A DNA stretch of 49,749 bases from an uncultured Ruminococcus sp. (GTDB lineage: Bacteria; Bacillota; Clostridia; Oscillospirales; Ruminococcaceae), in NCBI RefSeq assembly GCF_902762735.1, contig NZ_CACWPP010000047.1:1-49749 (forward strand), given 5' to 3'. Positions 5,921 through 14,819 of the stretch are shown here, piece after piece. Position 1 is the first letter of the stretch. Every line of letters begins with the position of its first letter. The notes under the pieces were generated by a model that was given only the letters and a program-made list of their open reading frames with translations, was not told where the DNA came from and searched no databases. A program made the translations under genes and the position numbers.

Positions 5921-8428
5921 CTAGCTGTTCACCTCTACGCCGTAGCTTCCGCACAGGGTCTTTAGCGCTTCCTTGTAGCCCAGTCCGACCGTCCTCAGCT
6001 TCCAGCCGTTTTTATTGTACATCTCGACAGCGACTGCCGATTTTTCTTCTTTCAGCCCTTCCAGCTCATAACTGCATATCTCCTGCCCGTTACAGCTTAT
6101 GTGTATCACAGGATTTTTGACACAGCTGAACACCTGCTCCGCTTTGTCGCCGTAAATGGCAAAAGCCACAGCCAGCTTGCTCACATCGCTGTCCAGCTTT
6201 GCGAGTTCAACAGTGAAACACCTTGTCATCGTCGGGTGATTGTTCACCGCCCTGTCAACGGAAGCCTTCTGCCCGAAGAACACCAGGTCTGCATCACTGC
6301 GGACTTTTCCGTTAGCCGCCAGCAGGAAGATATATCCGTCAATATCTATACCCTGTTCAGCCTGATAGTCCATGTCAATGACCAGCATCTTGTCATTGTA
6401 AGCGCTCAGGTCGAATCTTGCACCGCGCACCAGCTTAACGCTCTTCGCTTCGGCAACAGGCTCGGCAACTTCTGTTTCGGGGGCTGTCTCGGCAACAGGA
6501 TCAGCAACTTCTGCTTCGGGGATTGTCTCGGCAACAGGCTCGACAACTTCTGCTTCGGGGGCTGTCTCGGCAACAGGCTCGATAACTTCTGCTTCGGGGA
6601 CTGTCTCGATAACCGGCTCGATAACTTCTGCTTCGGGGGCTTTCTCGGCAACAGGCTCGGCAACTTCTGTTTCGGGGACTGTCTCGACAACAGGCTCGGC
6701 AACTTCTGCTTCGGGGGCTGTCTCGGCAACAGGCTCGATAGCTTCTGTTTCTGGGACTGTCTCGACAACAGGCTCGATAGCTTCTGTTTCGGGGGCTGTC
6801 TCGGCAACAGGCTCGATAACTTCTGCTTCTGGGGCTGTCTCAACAACAGGCTCGATAGCTTCTGCTTCGGGGGCTGTCTCGGCAACAGGCTCGATAACTT
6901 CTGCTTCGGGGACTGTCTCGGCAACAGGCTCGGCAACTTCTGCTTCGGGGGCTGTCTCGACAACAGGCTCGGCAACTTCTGCTTCGGGGACTGTCTCGAC
7001 AACAGGCTCGATAACTTCTGTTTCGGGTGCTGTTTCAGCCGTGCTGTCTCCCGTACTATAATCGGGCTTTTTCAGATCATCAGCCGCAGGTCTCTCGCCG
7101 AACGCAACGCTGTCAGCAATTTCAAGATAGCGCCTGAACAGCGCATTTTCGGACTTTTCACCCGCATCTATCTGCTCAGTGTGCATTATTATCAGCTTAC
7201 TGTCATGCTCGATCTCAAGGCTGACACCGTAAGCGCCGTTTGCCGCCCTGCGTGCCGATACTTTTATGTAGCCGTTCCTGTCGTTGCGGACAGTTTCGCT
7301 CTGCACAAGTGCGCCAAAACCGTCAAGCTGTGCCGCCACGCCCGACTGCCTTGCAGTCTCCTCGCTGAAAGTCAGCACCTCGCAGTCAAAGTCGTCTGCC
7401 CTGCCCTCAGGCATGTAGAATACATCGCTGAGATCGGCACGTTCATCGTCCCGCTTTCTGTAAACGGAAGTCTCTGCCGCCGCCAGCCATACGCCGTCAG
7501 CTATCTCAAAGGCAAAAGGCGCAGGTTCGGTGACGTTCATCACTTCAAAGCCAAGACCGTTCTCAGCCGCATATTTTTCAGCACAGCCGCCCGCAGGTCC
7601 TGCCAGCGCCACGCCGCCGTTCACAAAGCCGTTCCCCAACAGGACGTTAGGTTTGCCGATGCAGACTTTCTGCAATCTGCCGCAGCCCGCAAAAGCTCCT
7701 CCCGCTATCATCAGTACAGAATTCGGTACTTCAAACCTGCTGACATCGGCACAGCTTATCTCATTTACAGCGGTAAGACCCTCAGGCGAATCGACCTGAT
7801 CGGCAAATTTGACCGCCGCCGCAAGCGCATTTTCGTTCCAGCGGAAAGCATCTCCCCTGTCGCGCACAGTCAGCGCACCGTCTTTAAGCAGAAGCACCGC
7901 GCTGCCCTCACCGCTCTCGCCGACAATGTTGATCTGCCAGCCGCTCAGTCTGCCGCCGACATAGCATTTCTTATCCAGCCCGAACACGCCGAAGTCCGTT
8001 GTCATGCCGCATTTTGAAGCTCTTATCTCGGTGATCTCCAGCCGCGCCGCAATATCGGTCTTGCTGAAAAGCCCCGCAAGGAACGCCATTTTGTCAGCAG
8101 AACTGCCCGAAAACGCACGCCTGTAACTGCGGCAGTCCTCCCTGCCCGATGCCATCGGTTCGCATTTAAGCCCGTCCAGTACAGATGCATCCTCGGGCGA
8201 AAGCTCGCACACATCACCGCCCCAAGCTGTAAATATCAGCTTAGGCAGACCGCACTCGCCGTCACACGAGAAAATGATGCCGTCCTCAGTCTCGGTCACT
8301 CTGACACCGTTCCCGCTCTCAAAGCTCGCACCCATAATGCCGTTAGCCGCAAATATCTCAGCTAAAACGTCCTCGCTTATCTTATACGACACGAATTCGC
8401 ATCTGTATTGAGTATTCATAATTTCCAT
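5921..8428 (-). CDS. TerD-domain protein with long Pro/Glu repeat linker
   Basis: 835 residues; start ATG 8428 follows AAAGGAGG. The C-terminal domain (about 670-833) matches the TerD/tellurium-resistance stress family: FDLSAYNDKML, IDGYIFLLAANGKVRSDAD and the later VAFAIYGD strands; TerD domains bind Ca2+. The N-terminal 460 residues are novel to me, with one BspA-like LRR segment near residue 235 (LMIAGGAFAGCGRL) suggesting a protein-interaction surface. Between them lie 15 copies of a 13-residue unit PEAEVxEPVAETx (468-662). No signal peptide or membrane segment, so it is probably cytoplasmic. Much longer than ordinary 190-residue TerD proteins, and not in a ter operon here. Own promoter at 8468-8496. 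Confidence 0.85.
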   Translation of the reverse strand: MEIMNTQYRCEFVSYKISEDVLAEIFAANGIMGASFESGNGVRVTETEDGIIFSCDGECGLPKLIFTAWGGDVCELSPEDASVLDGLKCEPMASGREDCRSYRRAFSGSSADKMAFLAGLFSKTDIAARLEITEIRASKCGMTTDFGVFGLDKKCYVGGRLSGWQINIVGESGEGSAVLLLKDGALTVRDRGDAFRWNENALAAAVKFADQVDSPEGLTAVNEISCADVSRFEVPNSVLMIAGGAFAGCGRLQKVCIGKPNVLLGNGFVNGGVALAGPAGGCAEKYAAENGLGFEVMNVTEPAPFAFEIADGVWLAAAETSVYRKRDDERADLSDVFYMPEGRADDFDCEVLTFSEETARQSGVAAQLDGFGALVQSETVRNDRNGYIKVSARRAANGAYGVSLEIEHDSKLIIMHTEQIDAGEKSENALFRRYLEIADSVAFGERPAADDLKKPDYSTGDSTAETAPETEVIEPVVETVPEAEVAEPVVETAPEAEVAEPVAETVPEAEVIEPVAETAPEAEAIEPVVETAPEAEVIEPVAETAPETEAIEPVVETVPETEAIEPVAETAPEAEVAEPVVETVPETEVAEPVAEKAPEAEVIEPVIETVPEAEVIEPVAETAPEAEVVEPVAETIPEAEVADPVAETAPETEVAEPVAEAKSVKLVRGARFDLSAYNDKMLVIDMDYQAEQGIDIDGYIFLLAANGKVRSDADLVFFGQKASVDRAVNNHPTMTRCFTVELAKLDSDVSKLAVAFAIYGDKAEQVFSCVKNPVIHISCNGQEICSYELEGLKEEKSAVAVEMYNKNGWKLRTVGLGYKEALKTLCGSYGVEVNS
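6443..7027 (-). repeat. 15 x 39-bp in-frame tandem repeat
   Basis: Fifteen units of 39 bp encode PE(A/T)E(V/A)xEPVxETx. Units differ at a few positions and tend to alternate between endings ETV and ETA, suggesting duplication in pairs. It gives a highly acidic, extended linker. Because the unit is a multiple of three, opposite and shifted frames are also open; these are shadows. Confidence 0.9.
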
Positions 8429-8467
8429 CGGTTTTGTCCTCCTTTATGAACATATCTATTCTTTTAT

Positions 8468-8496
8468 ATTATAGCACATTTTTTAAAACAAATCAA
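8468..8496 (-). promoter_or_regulatory. Promoter of the TerD-domain gene
   Basis: Minus strand TTGATT, 17-bp spacer ending in TGC, TATAAT; 40 bp upstream of ATG 8428. Confidence 0.7.
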
Positions 8497-8579
8497 TAGA
8501 AAAACCGCCGTTCCGAACATTTTTTCGGCAAAAATGACCGTCAGTCATCAGCAAAGTCCGCCTTTCCCGCAAACTGTCT

Positions 8580-8740
8580 GTTTTTGCAGGACTGTTCCCC
8601 TGCCATTCGCGCCGATGATTTTTGCGGCATTTGCCGTGAAAAAACAAAAGCACCGACTTTCTGTCATGGATCTTCGGCAGGTCAAAGCGTTTTTGCAGAA
8701 CTGTTCCCCTGCCATTTGCGCCGATGATTTTTGCGGCATT
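8580..8740. repeat. Duplicated 52-bp block in a non-coding region
   Basis: The block at 8580-8631 recurs at 8689-8740 with about two mismatches, offset by 109 bp. The following 25 bp are also alike (an A-rich stretch then CCGACTT...GTC), so the duplicated unit is probably about 80-100 bp. No frame is conserved between the copies, arguing against coding. Each copy contains a small GCAGG...CCTGC hairpin. Confidence 0.7.
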
Positions 8741-8751
8741 CACGTATAAAA

Positions 8752-8777
8752 CAAAAAACCCCGACTTTTCGTCGAGG
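8752..8777 (-). terminator. Minus-strand terminator without an obvious gene
   Basis: Minus strand CCTCGAC-GAAAA-GTCGGGG followed by TTTTTT. No leftward gene lies directly upstream; the next 400 bp hold no credible coding frame. It may end a small RNA or be left from a decayed gene. Confidence 0.5.
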
Positions 8778-8778
8778 C

Positions 8779-9075
8779 TTTCTGCGAAGTATAGAAGTAT
8801 ATATGAAGAAAAAATAAGAGGATTTCATTTTTCTGTTCCTGCCCTTCTTTCCTCCGTCCCGCCATAGACGAAGCCATGGCAGAGACGAAAGAAGAGGTGG
8901 AGAAATTGGAGAAAAAAATATATGAAAAAAAGTTATTGTCGCTTGTTTTTTCAGGTCTTGTCTTTCCTTGACCTTGATTATATGATACACTCCTTTTATG
9001 ATAATTATGTGAAAGCCAAACAAAATATATGCGAAAAAATTGAAAAGTTTTCCCTGTAAAAAGCATAATTTTCCC
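8779..9075. other. Non-coding stretch
   Basis: A/T-rich with a purine-rich tract around 8880-8935. Open frames on the minus strand here have poor composition and no family resemblance. I see no structure beyond the minus-strand terminator at 8752-8777 and the plus-strand promoter at 9076. Confidence 0.45.
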
Positions 9076-9104
9076 TTTACAAATCTTTGAAAATTTGTTA
9101 TAAT
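9076..9104 (+). promoter_or_regulatory. Promoter of the DUF5662-like/GGDEF operon
   Basis: TTTACA, 17-bp spacer, TATAAT, about 70 bp upstream of the ATG at 9173. Confidence 0.7.
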
Positions 9105-9172
9105 AGATAATAGAAGCGCTGTGCTTGCGCGAAAAGCACGAAAATTCCAACGAAATTTAAGGAGCTTGTTTT

Positions 9173-9715
9173 ATGGACGACCGCACACGTTCCAATGCAA
9201 TAAAACATTTCAGGACCATCACACGCCATCGGCATGAAGTGATGAAAAACTGCTTTCGGGCAGGCATACCCTTGCAGGGACTGCTGCATGACTTGTCAAA
9301 ATATTCCTACGAGGAATTTTCATTGGGCGTAAAATATTACCAGGGCAACCGCTCACCGCACGAGGGTGAGCGCGACAGCTACGGCTACTCGCTGGCATGG
9401 ATGCACCATAAAGGCAGAAACAAGCACCATTTTGAATACTGGACTGACTACGATCCCGTCACCAGGGTGATGAGCCCCGTGAAAATGCCGCTCAAATATG
9501 TCAAGGAGATGTTCTGTGACAGGGTGGCGGCAAGCAAGATATATATGAAAGATGATTATAATGACGGTTCGGCACTGGCTTACTTCATGCGCGGCAAAAA
9601 TACCCGCATGATCCACCCCGAAACGTCGGAGCTTATAGAAAAACTGCTCACAATGCTGAAAGATAAGGGAGAACGCAGAACTTTTGCATATGTAAGAAGG
9701 CTCAGAAAATACTAG
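9173..9715 (+). CDS. DUF5662-like protein (possible HD-type metal-dependent hydrolase)
   Basis: 180 residues with a strong AAGGAG-type site. Histidine/aspartate-rich motifs HRHEV, LLHDLSKYS and WMHHKGRNKHHFEYW are spaced like metal ligands of HD-superfamily proteins; from memory this resembles the DUF5662 family of Firmicutes, function unknown. No signal peptide or membrane segment. The stop lies 12 nt before the GGDEF sensor gene, so the two are probably co-transcribed from the promoter at 9076. Confidence 0.8.
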   Translation: MDDRTRSNAIKHFRTITRHRHEVMKNCFRAGIPLQGLLHDLSKYSYEEFSLGVKYYQGNRSPHEGERDSYGYSLAWMHHKGRNKHHFEYWTDYDPVTRVMSPVKMPLKYVKEMFCDRVAASKIYMKDDYNDGSALAYFMRGKNTRMIHPETSELIEKLLTMLKDKGERRTFAYVRRLRKY

Positions 9716-9727
9716 AAAGGTCATAAA

Positions 9728-11623
9728 ATGGGGAAAGACAAAAACAAGAAAGTGATCGGCGTAGTCTGCGCAGGCATTCACGAAGAGGGTGTGCAGAACA
9801 CCGTTCTGGGGCTTGTGAGCTCCATAAACGAACATGGCTGCAAAGCTGTTGTCATAAGCACTTTCACCTATTATAATTCAGGATACAACGCGGGAGAAGT
9901 CAGCATTTTCAGACTTCTTCGCGCCAATGTCTTTGACGGCTATGTGCTTATGCCCGAGACCATCAAAAGTGATGAGGTGTGGGCTGATATTCTGGCTGAT
10001 ACCAAAGCAACAGGCAAACCTTTTATCTGTATTGACCGCGATGTCCCCGACTGCCCCAGCATCATCTATGATTACGGCGGTGCTTTTGAGCAGATAGTGC
10101 GGCACATGATCGAAGTCCACAAGCCGAAGCGTATAAACTTCATAGGCGGTATGGAGAACAACAGCTTCTCGGAAGAAAGGCTGAACGTTTTCAAAAAAGT
10201 CATGGCTGAAAACGGAAGAGAGTTCGAGGAAGAACGCTTTGGCTACGGTCAGTTCTGGGAATATCCGACTTATGATGTTATGAATAAATTCATGGCGAGC
10301 GGTCTTGAAATGCCCGATTGCATAATCTGCTGCAACGATGCGGAAGCGATAGCTGTCATAAAATACCTGCGTGACAGGAACATTCAGGTGCCAGAGGACA
10401 TCATTCTCAGCGGCTTTGACGGCATCGAGGAAGAAAAATATATCGTTCCCCGCCTGACTACGGCGGCATGCGACTTTGATACGATGTGCAGAAAAGCAGT
10501 CACCGAAATAATAAACGGCATAAACGGCAGGGAAATGACCCGCCTTTCTTCGGTCAGATACAATATCAGGATCTCACAGTCCTGCGGGTGCAAGCCGCTC
10601 AGCGACACCGAAAAGACCAACAAGCTGATGCAGCTGTACAACCGCATCAATCATATGGCTTTTCAGGAAAAGACCATGTTCGATTACAGCGGTCATATGG
10701 CTGAACTAAAAGACTATGAACAGCTGGCACAGCTGATGCCGCAGTATACATGGGATAACGCATGGGTCAGCATAAATCCCAGTTTTCTTTATGACAAAAC
10801 TGCCGATAACACCAGTTTCGGGTGTTTTGACGATCAGATGCTGATGTTCGCCCATATGAACAGCGGGCTGAAAGAACGCGATATTACTTTCCCGACGACA
10901 GGACTGCTGCCGAATATCGAAAATGTACTCGAAGAGGTGGATTCGCTCCTGTTCGTGCCGATGGGCTTTCAGGGCGAAACTGTGGGGTATACCGCTGTTG
11001 AGATGGGCATAAAGGATTTCAATTTTCTCTACACCCACCGCTTTGTCAGCAACACGAACCGCATACTCGAAACGCTAAAGACCCGCGTGCGCCTGCAAAA
11101 TGCCTATGCTAAAGTGGCTGACATGCATATGCGCGACCCCATGACGGGCATTTACAACCGTCGGGGCTTCTATATACGCATGGCTGACCTGACTGAGGAC
11201 GGGAGCAGTTCTTTCTGGCTGTTTTCAGCCGATCTTGACGGCTTAAAGACCATCAATGACAGCTACGGTCATTCGGCAGGCGACACTGCCATAATAGCGG
11301 CAGCTGAAGCGGTAAGCCGTGCCGCAGGCGAAAATGCTGTCTGCGCACGCTTCGGCGGTGATGAGTTCATCGTTGTTATACCGACACCCGAAAGCGGTTT
11401 TGCCGAGCAGGACTACATCTCAGCGGTCAGGCGTGAAGTCGATGCTTTCAACAAAGCGGGCAGGGCGCTTTTCAGGCTGGGCATAAGCATTGGCGGTTCA
11501 GCCCTGAAGATAACCGACCGCGAGAATATCGACAAAGCCATGAAAAAAGCCGATAAAAGAATGTACGAATGCAAGAAAAAGCACCACCTTTCTGCTCGGA
11601 AGGCATCGGCAGATGCGCTGTGA
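9728..11623 (+). CDS. LacI-type sugar-sensor domain fused to GGDEF diguanylate cyclase
   Basis: 631 residues. Residues about 8-280 form a periplasmic-binding/LacI-like fold (VIGVVCAGIHEEG..., INFIGGMENNSFSEERL, ILSGFDGIEE) but lack the usual N-terminal HTH and any signal peptide, so sensing is cytoplasmic. A Cys-rich SCGC joint near 286, a linker/GAF-like region (300-460) and a GGDEF domain follow: RDPMTGIYNRRGF near 468 and an intact GGDEF at 543-547. No RxxD inhibitory site is seen just upstream. It should make c-di-GMP from 2 GTP in response to a ligand, possibly a sugar. The same layout occurs in the AraC regulator at 43783-45960, where the GGDEF motif is lost. Confidence 0.9.
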   Translation: MGKDKNKKVIGVVCAGIHEEGVQNTVLGLVSSINEHGCKAVVISTFTYYNSGYNAGEVSIFRLLRANVFDGYVLMPETIKSDEVWADILADTKATGKPFICIDRDVPDCPSIIYDYGGAFEQIVRHMIEVHKPKRINFIGGMENNSFSEERLNVFKKVMAENGREFEEERFGYGQFWEYPTYDVMNKFMASGLEMPDCIICCNDAEAIAVIKYLRDRNIQVPEDIILSGFDGIEEEKYIVPRLTTAACDFDTMCRKAVTEIINGINGREMTRLSSVRYNIRISQSCGCKPLSDTEKTNKLMQLYNRINHMAFQEKTMFDYSGHMAELKDYEQLAQLMPQYTWDNAWVSINPSFLYDKTADNTSFGCFDDQMLMFAHMNSGLKERDITFPTTGLLPNIENVLEEVDSLLFVPMGFQGETVGYTAVEMGIKDFNFLYTHRFVSNTNRILETLKTRVRLQNAYAKVADMHMRDPMTGIYNRRGFYIRMADLTEDGSSSFWLFSADLDGLKTINDSYGHSAGDTAIIAAAEAVSRAAGENAVCARFGGDEFIVVIPTPESGFAEQDYISAVRREVDAFNKAGRALFRLGISIGGSALKITDRENIDKAMKKADKRMYECKKKHHLSARKASADAL

Positions 11624-11720
11624 ATACGGCTTTTGGCGGACTGTCATACTGATGAGGCACGGTGTTATGTGCTTTTTATGTACTGCTAAAAAATCATCCG
11701 GTAAGGAGTGAGTGCCTGTA

Positions 11721-13220
11721 ATGGCAAAAACGATCGACAAAAACGGACAGATGCTGTCTTCGATGTTCAACCTCAGAAGCGATATGGCGAGCTTCGATGA
11801 GATAGAAAACACCATCGTCAGCGGTTCAAAACTGCAGGGCACCAACGCATGGATACTTATGATGGCGATACTGGTGGCATCGGTGGGACTGAACACCAAC
11901 TCTACCGCCGTGATAATCGGCGCGATGCTCATATCACCGCTGATGGGCGGGATAATCGCCATAGCTTACGGCATCGCCACCAATAACCTGACGCTGGCAA
12001 AGTTCTCGGCGGTAAGGCTGACGGTACAGATATTGATAAGTGTGGCGACTTCTTTCGTATACTTTTCGGTCTCACCGATAAACGCCCCGTCAAGCGAACT
12101 GCTGGCGCGTACCAGCCCCACCATCTACGATGTGCTGATAGCTGTGAGCGGCGGCTTTGCTGGCATGATCGGTCAGACACGCAAAGAGAAGAGCAACGTT
12201 ATACCAGGTGTCGCCATAGCCACTGCACTAATGCCGCCGCTGTGTACGGCAGGGTACGGTCTGGCACACAGGAACTGGGCTTTTTTCAGCGGTGCGCTGT
12301 ATTTGTTTTTCATCAACGGCTTCTTCATCTGCGTGACTGCTGTGATAGTGCTGAAATTTCTGCGTGTGCCGCAGTTCAAGGAGCTTGATCGGAAACAGCT
12401 CAGCAAGATACACAGGTCTATCGCGGCAGTTGCAGTGATAACGATGATACCGAGCATCTATTTTGCATACAACCAGATAAAGGATACCATCGAAAACGCC
12501 AATGCAGAGGCTTTCATCAAAAATGAATTTGTATTTGAAGGTACGCAGGTGGTGCAAAAGAACATCGACATCAATGACAGGTACATCGAAGTCTCGCTGA
12601 TAGGCAAAGAGATAAACAATGCCCAGCAGGAAGAGCTGGAAGATAAGCTGAAAAATTACAAGCTCGACAATTATCAGCTGACCATCACACAGACCACCGT
12701 TAAAAGCGGCATCACCGCCGATGAGGTAAAGGCTATGCTGGCTGAATATGATAATGAAGATGAAGAGCCGAACGTCGATGAGATACTGACGAAAAAGGAA
12801 AACGAAGAGCTGACAAGCGAAAATCAACAGCTGAAAGCTAAGAATGAAGAGCTTCAGAAACAGCTGGACGATGCGGCGGCTGAGAAGATAGATGTCAGAC
12901 AGATAAGCGCTGAGCTGACTGCGATAGACCCGAAGATAACAGGCGCGGCGGCAGCAGAAGCTGAGATCTACGTATCGCCCGATGACAGCGGGAGCAGAAC
13001 GATAGTTACTTTGTTTGTGAGCAAAGAACTGGACAGCAAAGAACTGAAAACGGTCACGGCTTGGCTGGAGACAAGACTGGGCAGGACCGACATCACGGTG
13101 CTTCAGCAGAATATCTCGGCTTACCGCAGAGATGACAGCAGTGCCGCAGAAAAGTCCACAAAAGAGGACAGCAGCAAGCCCTCAACCGATGAGAGCGCGG
13201 CTGAAAGCAGAAACGGATAA
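11721..13220 (+). CDS. DUF389 (TIGR00341) membrane protein with C-terminal coiled coil
   Basis: About 499 residues. The DUF389 core spans roughly residues 35-225: LVASVGLNTNSTAVIIGAML, SPLMGGIIAIAYG, VIPGVAIATALMPPLCTAGYG, then further membrane helices. The rest is soluble: an alpha/beta part, a heptad coiled coil around 345-395 and a Ser/Asp/Lys-rich tail. Function is unknown; the membrane core suggests transport. Start is ambiguous: ATG 11721 lies 12 nt after AAGGAG while an in-frame GTG at 11712 is only 3-4 nt away; I took the ATG. The tail is longer than in typical members. A terminator follows directly. Confidence 0.85.
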   Translation: MAKTIDKNGQMLSSMFNLRSDMASFDEIENTIVSGSKLQGTNAWILMMAILVASVGLNTNSTAVIIGAMLISPLMGGIIAIAYGIATNNLTLAKFSAVRLTVQILISVATSFVYFSVSPINAPSSELLARTSPTIYDVLIAVSGGFAGMIGQTRKEKSNVIPGVAIATALMPPLCTAGYGLAHRNWAFFSGALYLFFINGFFICVTAVIVLKFLRVPQFKELDRKQLSKIHRSIAAVAVITMIPSIYFAYNQIKDTIENANAEAFIKNEFVFEGTQVVQKNIDINDRYIEVSLIGKEINNAQQEELEDKLKNYKLDNYQLTITQTTVKSGITADEVKAMLAEYDNEDEEPNVDEILTKKENEELTSENQQLKAKNEELQKQLDDAAAEKIDVRQISAELTAIDPKITGAAAAEAEIYVSPDDSGSRTIVTLFVSKELDSKELKTVTAWLETRLGRTDITVLQQNISAYRRDDSSAAEKSTKEDSSKPSTDESAAESRNG

Positions 13221-13228
13221 AAATGCAT

Positions 13229-13258
13229 GAGCGTGCCCCTGCGGGTGCGCTCTTTTTT
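13229..13258 (+). terminator. Terminator of the DUF389 gene
   Basis: GAGCGTGCCC / GGGTGCGCTC hairpin (two G-U pairs) with a 4-nt loop followed by TTTTTT. Confidence 0.85.
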
Positions 13259-13324
13259 GTACAAATAAACGCCCCGAACTCACAGCTGTACAGAAAAAGT
13301 TACCACAAATCAGCAGCAGTATGC

Positions 13325-13330
13325 TATAAT
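13325..13330 (+). promoter_or_regulatory. Extended -10 promoter of a small membrane protein
   Basis: TATAAT preceded by TGC (extended -10). The -35 region is weak: ACCACA at 17 bp or TTACCA at 19 bp. Confidence 0.5.
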
Positions 13331-13372
13331 ATTCTCACAACAGGCGCACAGCGCAGAAGGGAGAATTTGAAA

Positions 13373-13699
13373 ATGAGCATTATTGTTGCGGCGATAGTTC
13401 TGGTGGTAAACGAATATTCAACAAAAGAGGGGTGGTTTGCAAGCATGACAGGCGGTCTGCTGCTGACAGGCGGGCTGATATGGGCGGCTACGGTGTCGCC
13501 CGCACGCACTTTCGTACTGTGCGTAATGGGGCTTTGCGCGGTGTTAGCGGCAGAACTGGAAAGGACTTCTGCAAGGCGCAAAAGCGCGGTCTCAAAGCTC
13601 AGGGAGCTTGATGAGAAAGATGCTGAGCGGCATGCTCGCTTCGCACGAAGGAACTTTAAGCTCACAAAAAGAAAGTCTGCCGCAAGAAAAGCGGCATGA
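13373..13699 (+). CDS. Small two-helix membrane protein, unknown
   Basis: 108 residues from ATG 13373, chosen for the GAAGGGAG site and the promoter at 13325 that lies inside the longer open frame. Two closely spaced hydrophobic segments (about 3-14 and 22-60, including GGLLLTGGLIW and FVLCVMGLCAVLAAEL) are followed by a very basic, probably cytoplasmic tail rich in Arg/Lys. No family recognised. Its stop lies about 25 bp before the promoter of the GH25 gene. Confidence 0.7.
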   Translation: MSIIVAAIVLVVNEYSTKEGWFASMTGGLLLTGGLIWAATVSPARTFVLCVMGLCAVLAAELERTSARRKSAVSKLRELDEKDAERHARFARRNFKLTKRKSAARKAA

Positions 13700-13721
13700 C
13701 ACGGCACTGACAGCGCACGGC

Positions 13722-13750
13722 TTGACATACATATCGGCACATGCTATAAT
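13722..13750 (+). promoter_or_regulatory. Perfect consensus promoter of the GH25 gene
   Basis: TTGACA, exactly 17 bp, TATAAT with TGC extension: a textbook housekeeping-sigma promoter. The GGAGG site and ATG follow within 25 bp, giving a very short leader. Confidence 0.85.
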
Positions 13751-13773
13751 ATTGCAGCATGGAGGTATGATAA

Positions 13774-14517
13774 ATGAAAAAGAAAAATGGGCTGAAACGC
13801 CTTATCATCGGGCTTTTGCTGTTAGCTGTCATCGGCGGGGGCTTTGCGGGCGCGGTGCTGACAAAGACTATCAGGCTCAACCACCCGCAGGGAGTTGTCG
13901 GCGCAGATATATCTTCTTATCAGGGTGATGCGGACTGGGATAAGCTGTCCCAAAATATGGACTTCGTTTTTGTGAAAGCGACTGAGGGAAGCAGTTTTAC
14001 CGACGAAAAGTTCGCCTATAATTTTGTCGGTGCAAGGGAAGCGGGACTGTACGCGGGCGCTTACCATTTTTTCAGCTTTGACAGTCCCGGCAAAACGCAG
14101 GCAGAAAATTTCATCGCAGCGATGGAAGAGACAGGTATGACCGATGGCATGCTTCCGCCCGTCATTGATATTGAGCCATACGGCGAATATATGAAACAGC
14201 CGAAGTCCGCAGATGAAGTCATACCCGAGCTGAAAGTTATGATAGCCGAAATAGAAGAAAAGTATGGTGTAAAGCCCATAATATACTGCACAGGAAAGTC
14301 TTACAGGCTTTACAGATCGGGGTTTGAGGGGTGCAGGCTGTGGGAGAGAAATGTGTATTTCAGACCCTTGCATAACGACTGGGTCTTCTTGCAGTACACT
14401 GATACTGAGGTGCTGGACGGTTATCACGGTGACGAAAAGTACATTGATATGAATTTTTTCAACGGCAGCAAAGCAGAACTGGAGAAACTCTGCATCGGCG
14501 GAAAAGCATTCACTTAA
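13774..14517 (+). CDS. GH25 lysozyme-like N-acetylmuramidase, membrane-anchored
   Basis: 247 residues. An N-terminal transmembrane/signal-anchor (about 9-28, IIGLLLLAVIGGGFAGAVL) precedes a single GH25 domain (about 41-235). Family motifs: GADISSYQG with the first Asp, FVFVKATEG, AGAYHFF, the catalytic DIE in PVIDIEPYG, IIYCTGKSY and the final FLQYTDT. GH25 enzymes cleave MurNAc-GlcNAc beta-1,4 bonds in peptidoglycan. There are no wall-binding repeats, so the enzyme probably acts close to the outer membrane face in wall turnover. Strong promoter and GGAGG; monocistronic. Confidence 0.93.
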   Translation: MKKKNGLKRLIIGLLLLAVIGGGFAGAVLTKTIRLNHPQGVVGADISSYQGDADWDKLSQNMDFVFVKATEGSSFTDEKFAYNFVGAREAGLYAGAYHFFSFDSPGKTQAENFIAAMEETGMTDGMLPPVIDIEPYGEYMKQPKSADEVIPELKVMIAEIEEKYGVKPIIYCTGKSYRLYRSGFEGCRLWERNVYFRPLHNDWVFLQYTDTEVLDGYHGDEKYIDMNFFNGSKAELEKLCIGGKAFT

Positions 14518-14731
14518 ACGGGCAGATAATATGACCTTCACAAAGATACGGTAAAATTCGGGGAACGTCGGAATGATGTGAATATGGTACTGCCGATGGT
14601 TCGTGCGAATAATGTGTAAGCAGTTTGATTTAAATAATTGAATTAATCTCATGCGAATAGGCGATTTGTAACAAAAAGTCAATTAAAAATGAACAAATTG
14701 CCGAAAATTTAAGCTAAATTCGCTTGGTATC

Positions 14732-14760
14732 TTGATTTTTTTTACAGGTTGTGGTATACT
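14732..14760 (+). promoter_or_regulatory. Promoter of the small acidic membrane protein
   Basis: TTGATT, 17-bp spacer, TATACT, 60 bp before ATG 14820. The preceding 200 bp (14518-14731) show nothing I can name. Confidence 0.6.
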
Positions 14761-14819
14761 AACAATAATCTGAAATCAAATTGGTTTAGAGATATTATTT
14801 TAGAAATGGAGTGTTCAAA

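Noticed and set aside
6101-8017. 638-residue plus-strand open frame opposite the TerD gene
   Set aside because: Created by the 39-bp repeat read in antisense; no ribosome site or family resemblance, while the minus-strand gene has a TerD domain and a promoter.
8682-9150. Minus-strand genes in the region before the DUF5662-like gene
   Set aside because: The overlapping frames are rich in Phe/Ile/Lys from AT-rich DNA and show no conserved motif or clear ribosome site.
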